Shown piece after piece: positions 63,202 through 64,000 of a DNA stretch of 64,000 nucleotides. Position 1 is the stretch's first letter. Each line of letters starts with the position of its first letter. The stretch comes from Bemisia tabaci (Eukaryota; Arthropoda; Insecta; Hemiptera; Aleyrodidae). Below the pieces are notes generated by a model, which saw nothing but the letters and a program-made list of their open reading frames with translations, was not told the origin of the DNA and made no database searches. Where the stretch lies: NCBI RefSeq assembly GCF_918797505.1, contig NC_092796.1, forward strand, positions 28,406,098 through 28,470,097, written 5' to 3'. The translations under genes and the position numbers were made by a program.

Positions 63202-64000
63202 GTGAGATATTTTTAATTTGTATCGCTTGAAATCACCTAATTCCATTTAAACATGTAAAATTTCAATTCATTTTCGAAAGGTTAATCAGATATTTTTGAA
63301 TCATAAGCTCAGGGTGTACTGGGTTGTATGTACAATTGGTCAATCTCACATGTAAGACGGATGGTTATGTCCACGAGTAAGACAAGTGGGACTATGCCAA
63401 TCCTGAATTATCCATCATTTGTTGGAGCTTTTTACGAAAGTAGTCTTGTAAAACAATGCGGCTAAGTGGCTTTAGTGTTGAGTTTAACCTCAAGTGATTT
63501 TGTGTGACAATCGTAGTTGCAGTATGTTGCATAGTTCAATTCTTTTCATAAGAATCTTAAAGGATCAGACATGGTTTTGGAAAACTTCCTTCGTAAATAA
63601 TGCCTTGTGGCTTAATGTTCTGCAGTCAATCAACCACTTTTTATTGTACCTGCTCAGTTTCAGTATAGGGTTGCATTTAAAATAGTCAATACTTAATTCA
63701 TTGTCTCTTTGGCAGAGGAACGTACATATTATCTTCGACTTTTCTACATGCGTTTTACTGCTTTTGCCGCACGAGGTTTGACCGTTGCCTGCGAGAATGG
63801 AGAGGCTGTAACTACTCGGTTTTATGACATCAAACTAGTAGAGTAATTGCTGTGTTAACCAATCAGAGCTGCCGTTGATCGGCCGAAGTTGCATGAGTCG
63901 AGTAAAGGTTTTCGGTATTTAGTCGTGTTTAGCTTTTATTTTCTCAATTATCAGACAATGTAATTCATGAACAAGGCAGTTATCTGATGTGAAATTTTAT
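63202..64000. other. First intron of the right-edge gene
   Basis: No repeat of the catalogued families and no convincing exon. The 63-codon frame at 63494-63685 is AT-rich and unsupported. Confidence 0.4.

Overview
The window is eukaryotic and almost certainly from an insect nuclear genome. It has GT-AG introns with matching reading-frame phases, a recognisable insect-type tyramine/dopamine beta-hydroxylase, a low gene density and a very heavy load of short non-autonomous DNA transposons. There are no bacterial operons, no CRISPR array, no intact rRNA or tRNA gene and no autonomous transposase. The repeat style and long poly-G/C runs remind me of hemipteran (whitefly or psyllid) genomes, but that is an impression, not a demonstration.

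Genes, left to right. (1) About 18.97-21.15 kb, minus strand: a low-complexity, proline/serine-rich protein whose start resembles the taperin/phostensin (actin and PP1-associated) family. Its 3' end is not found, and the first exon and the long exon are out of frame with each other. (2) 29.97-39.33 kb, minus strand: the last five exons of a conserved-looking gene I cannot name. All splice phases agree and it ends in a stop with a polyadenylation signal 100 bp further on. (3) 46.69-47.03 kb, minus strand: a tandemly duplicated 99-bp exon-like segment that might be an upstream exon of gene 2 or of another gene. (4) 50.79-60.46 kb, plus strand: a complete nine-exon copper monooxygenase of 592 residues, best read as tyramine beta-hydroxylase (octopamine synthesis), with a signal peptide, DOMON domain and all six copper ligands. 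(5) From 63.10 kb, plus strand: the first exon of a further gene that runs off the window.

Between and inside these genes nearly everything is repeats. The main families are: a ~253-bp foldback MITE with ends CTGCCGTGCTAAGG and 4-bp target duplications (16 whole or nearly whole copies, 8 fragments, with a dense cluster at 43-50 kb); a ~165-bp hAT-like MITE with ends CAGTGGCGTGGCGTG that carries ATCGAT motifs; a ~0.8-kb hAT element with ends CAGGGCCGGATT and 8-bp duplications that carries an internal tandem array; a ~233-bp element with ends CACAGTGGATCGA; a ~233-bp hairpin with ends ACTGG/CCAGT; 'ttccctgac' elements; a tRNA-derived SINE; and several long one-off foldbacks. Many are nested, so relative insertion order can be read directly.

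The genes do not form a functional cluster. The most interesting material is the transposon biology: a repeatedly active hairpin family, insertions at splice sites, nested and self-targeted insertions, and the duplicated exon. I found no convincing new multi-gene system.
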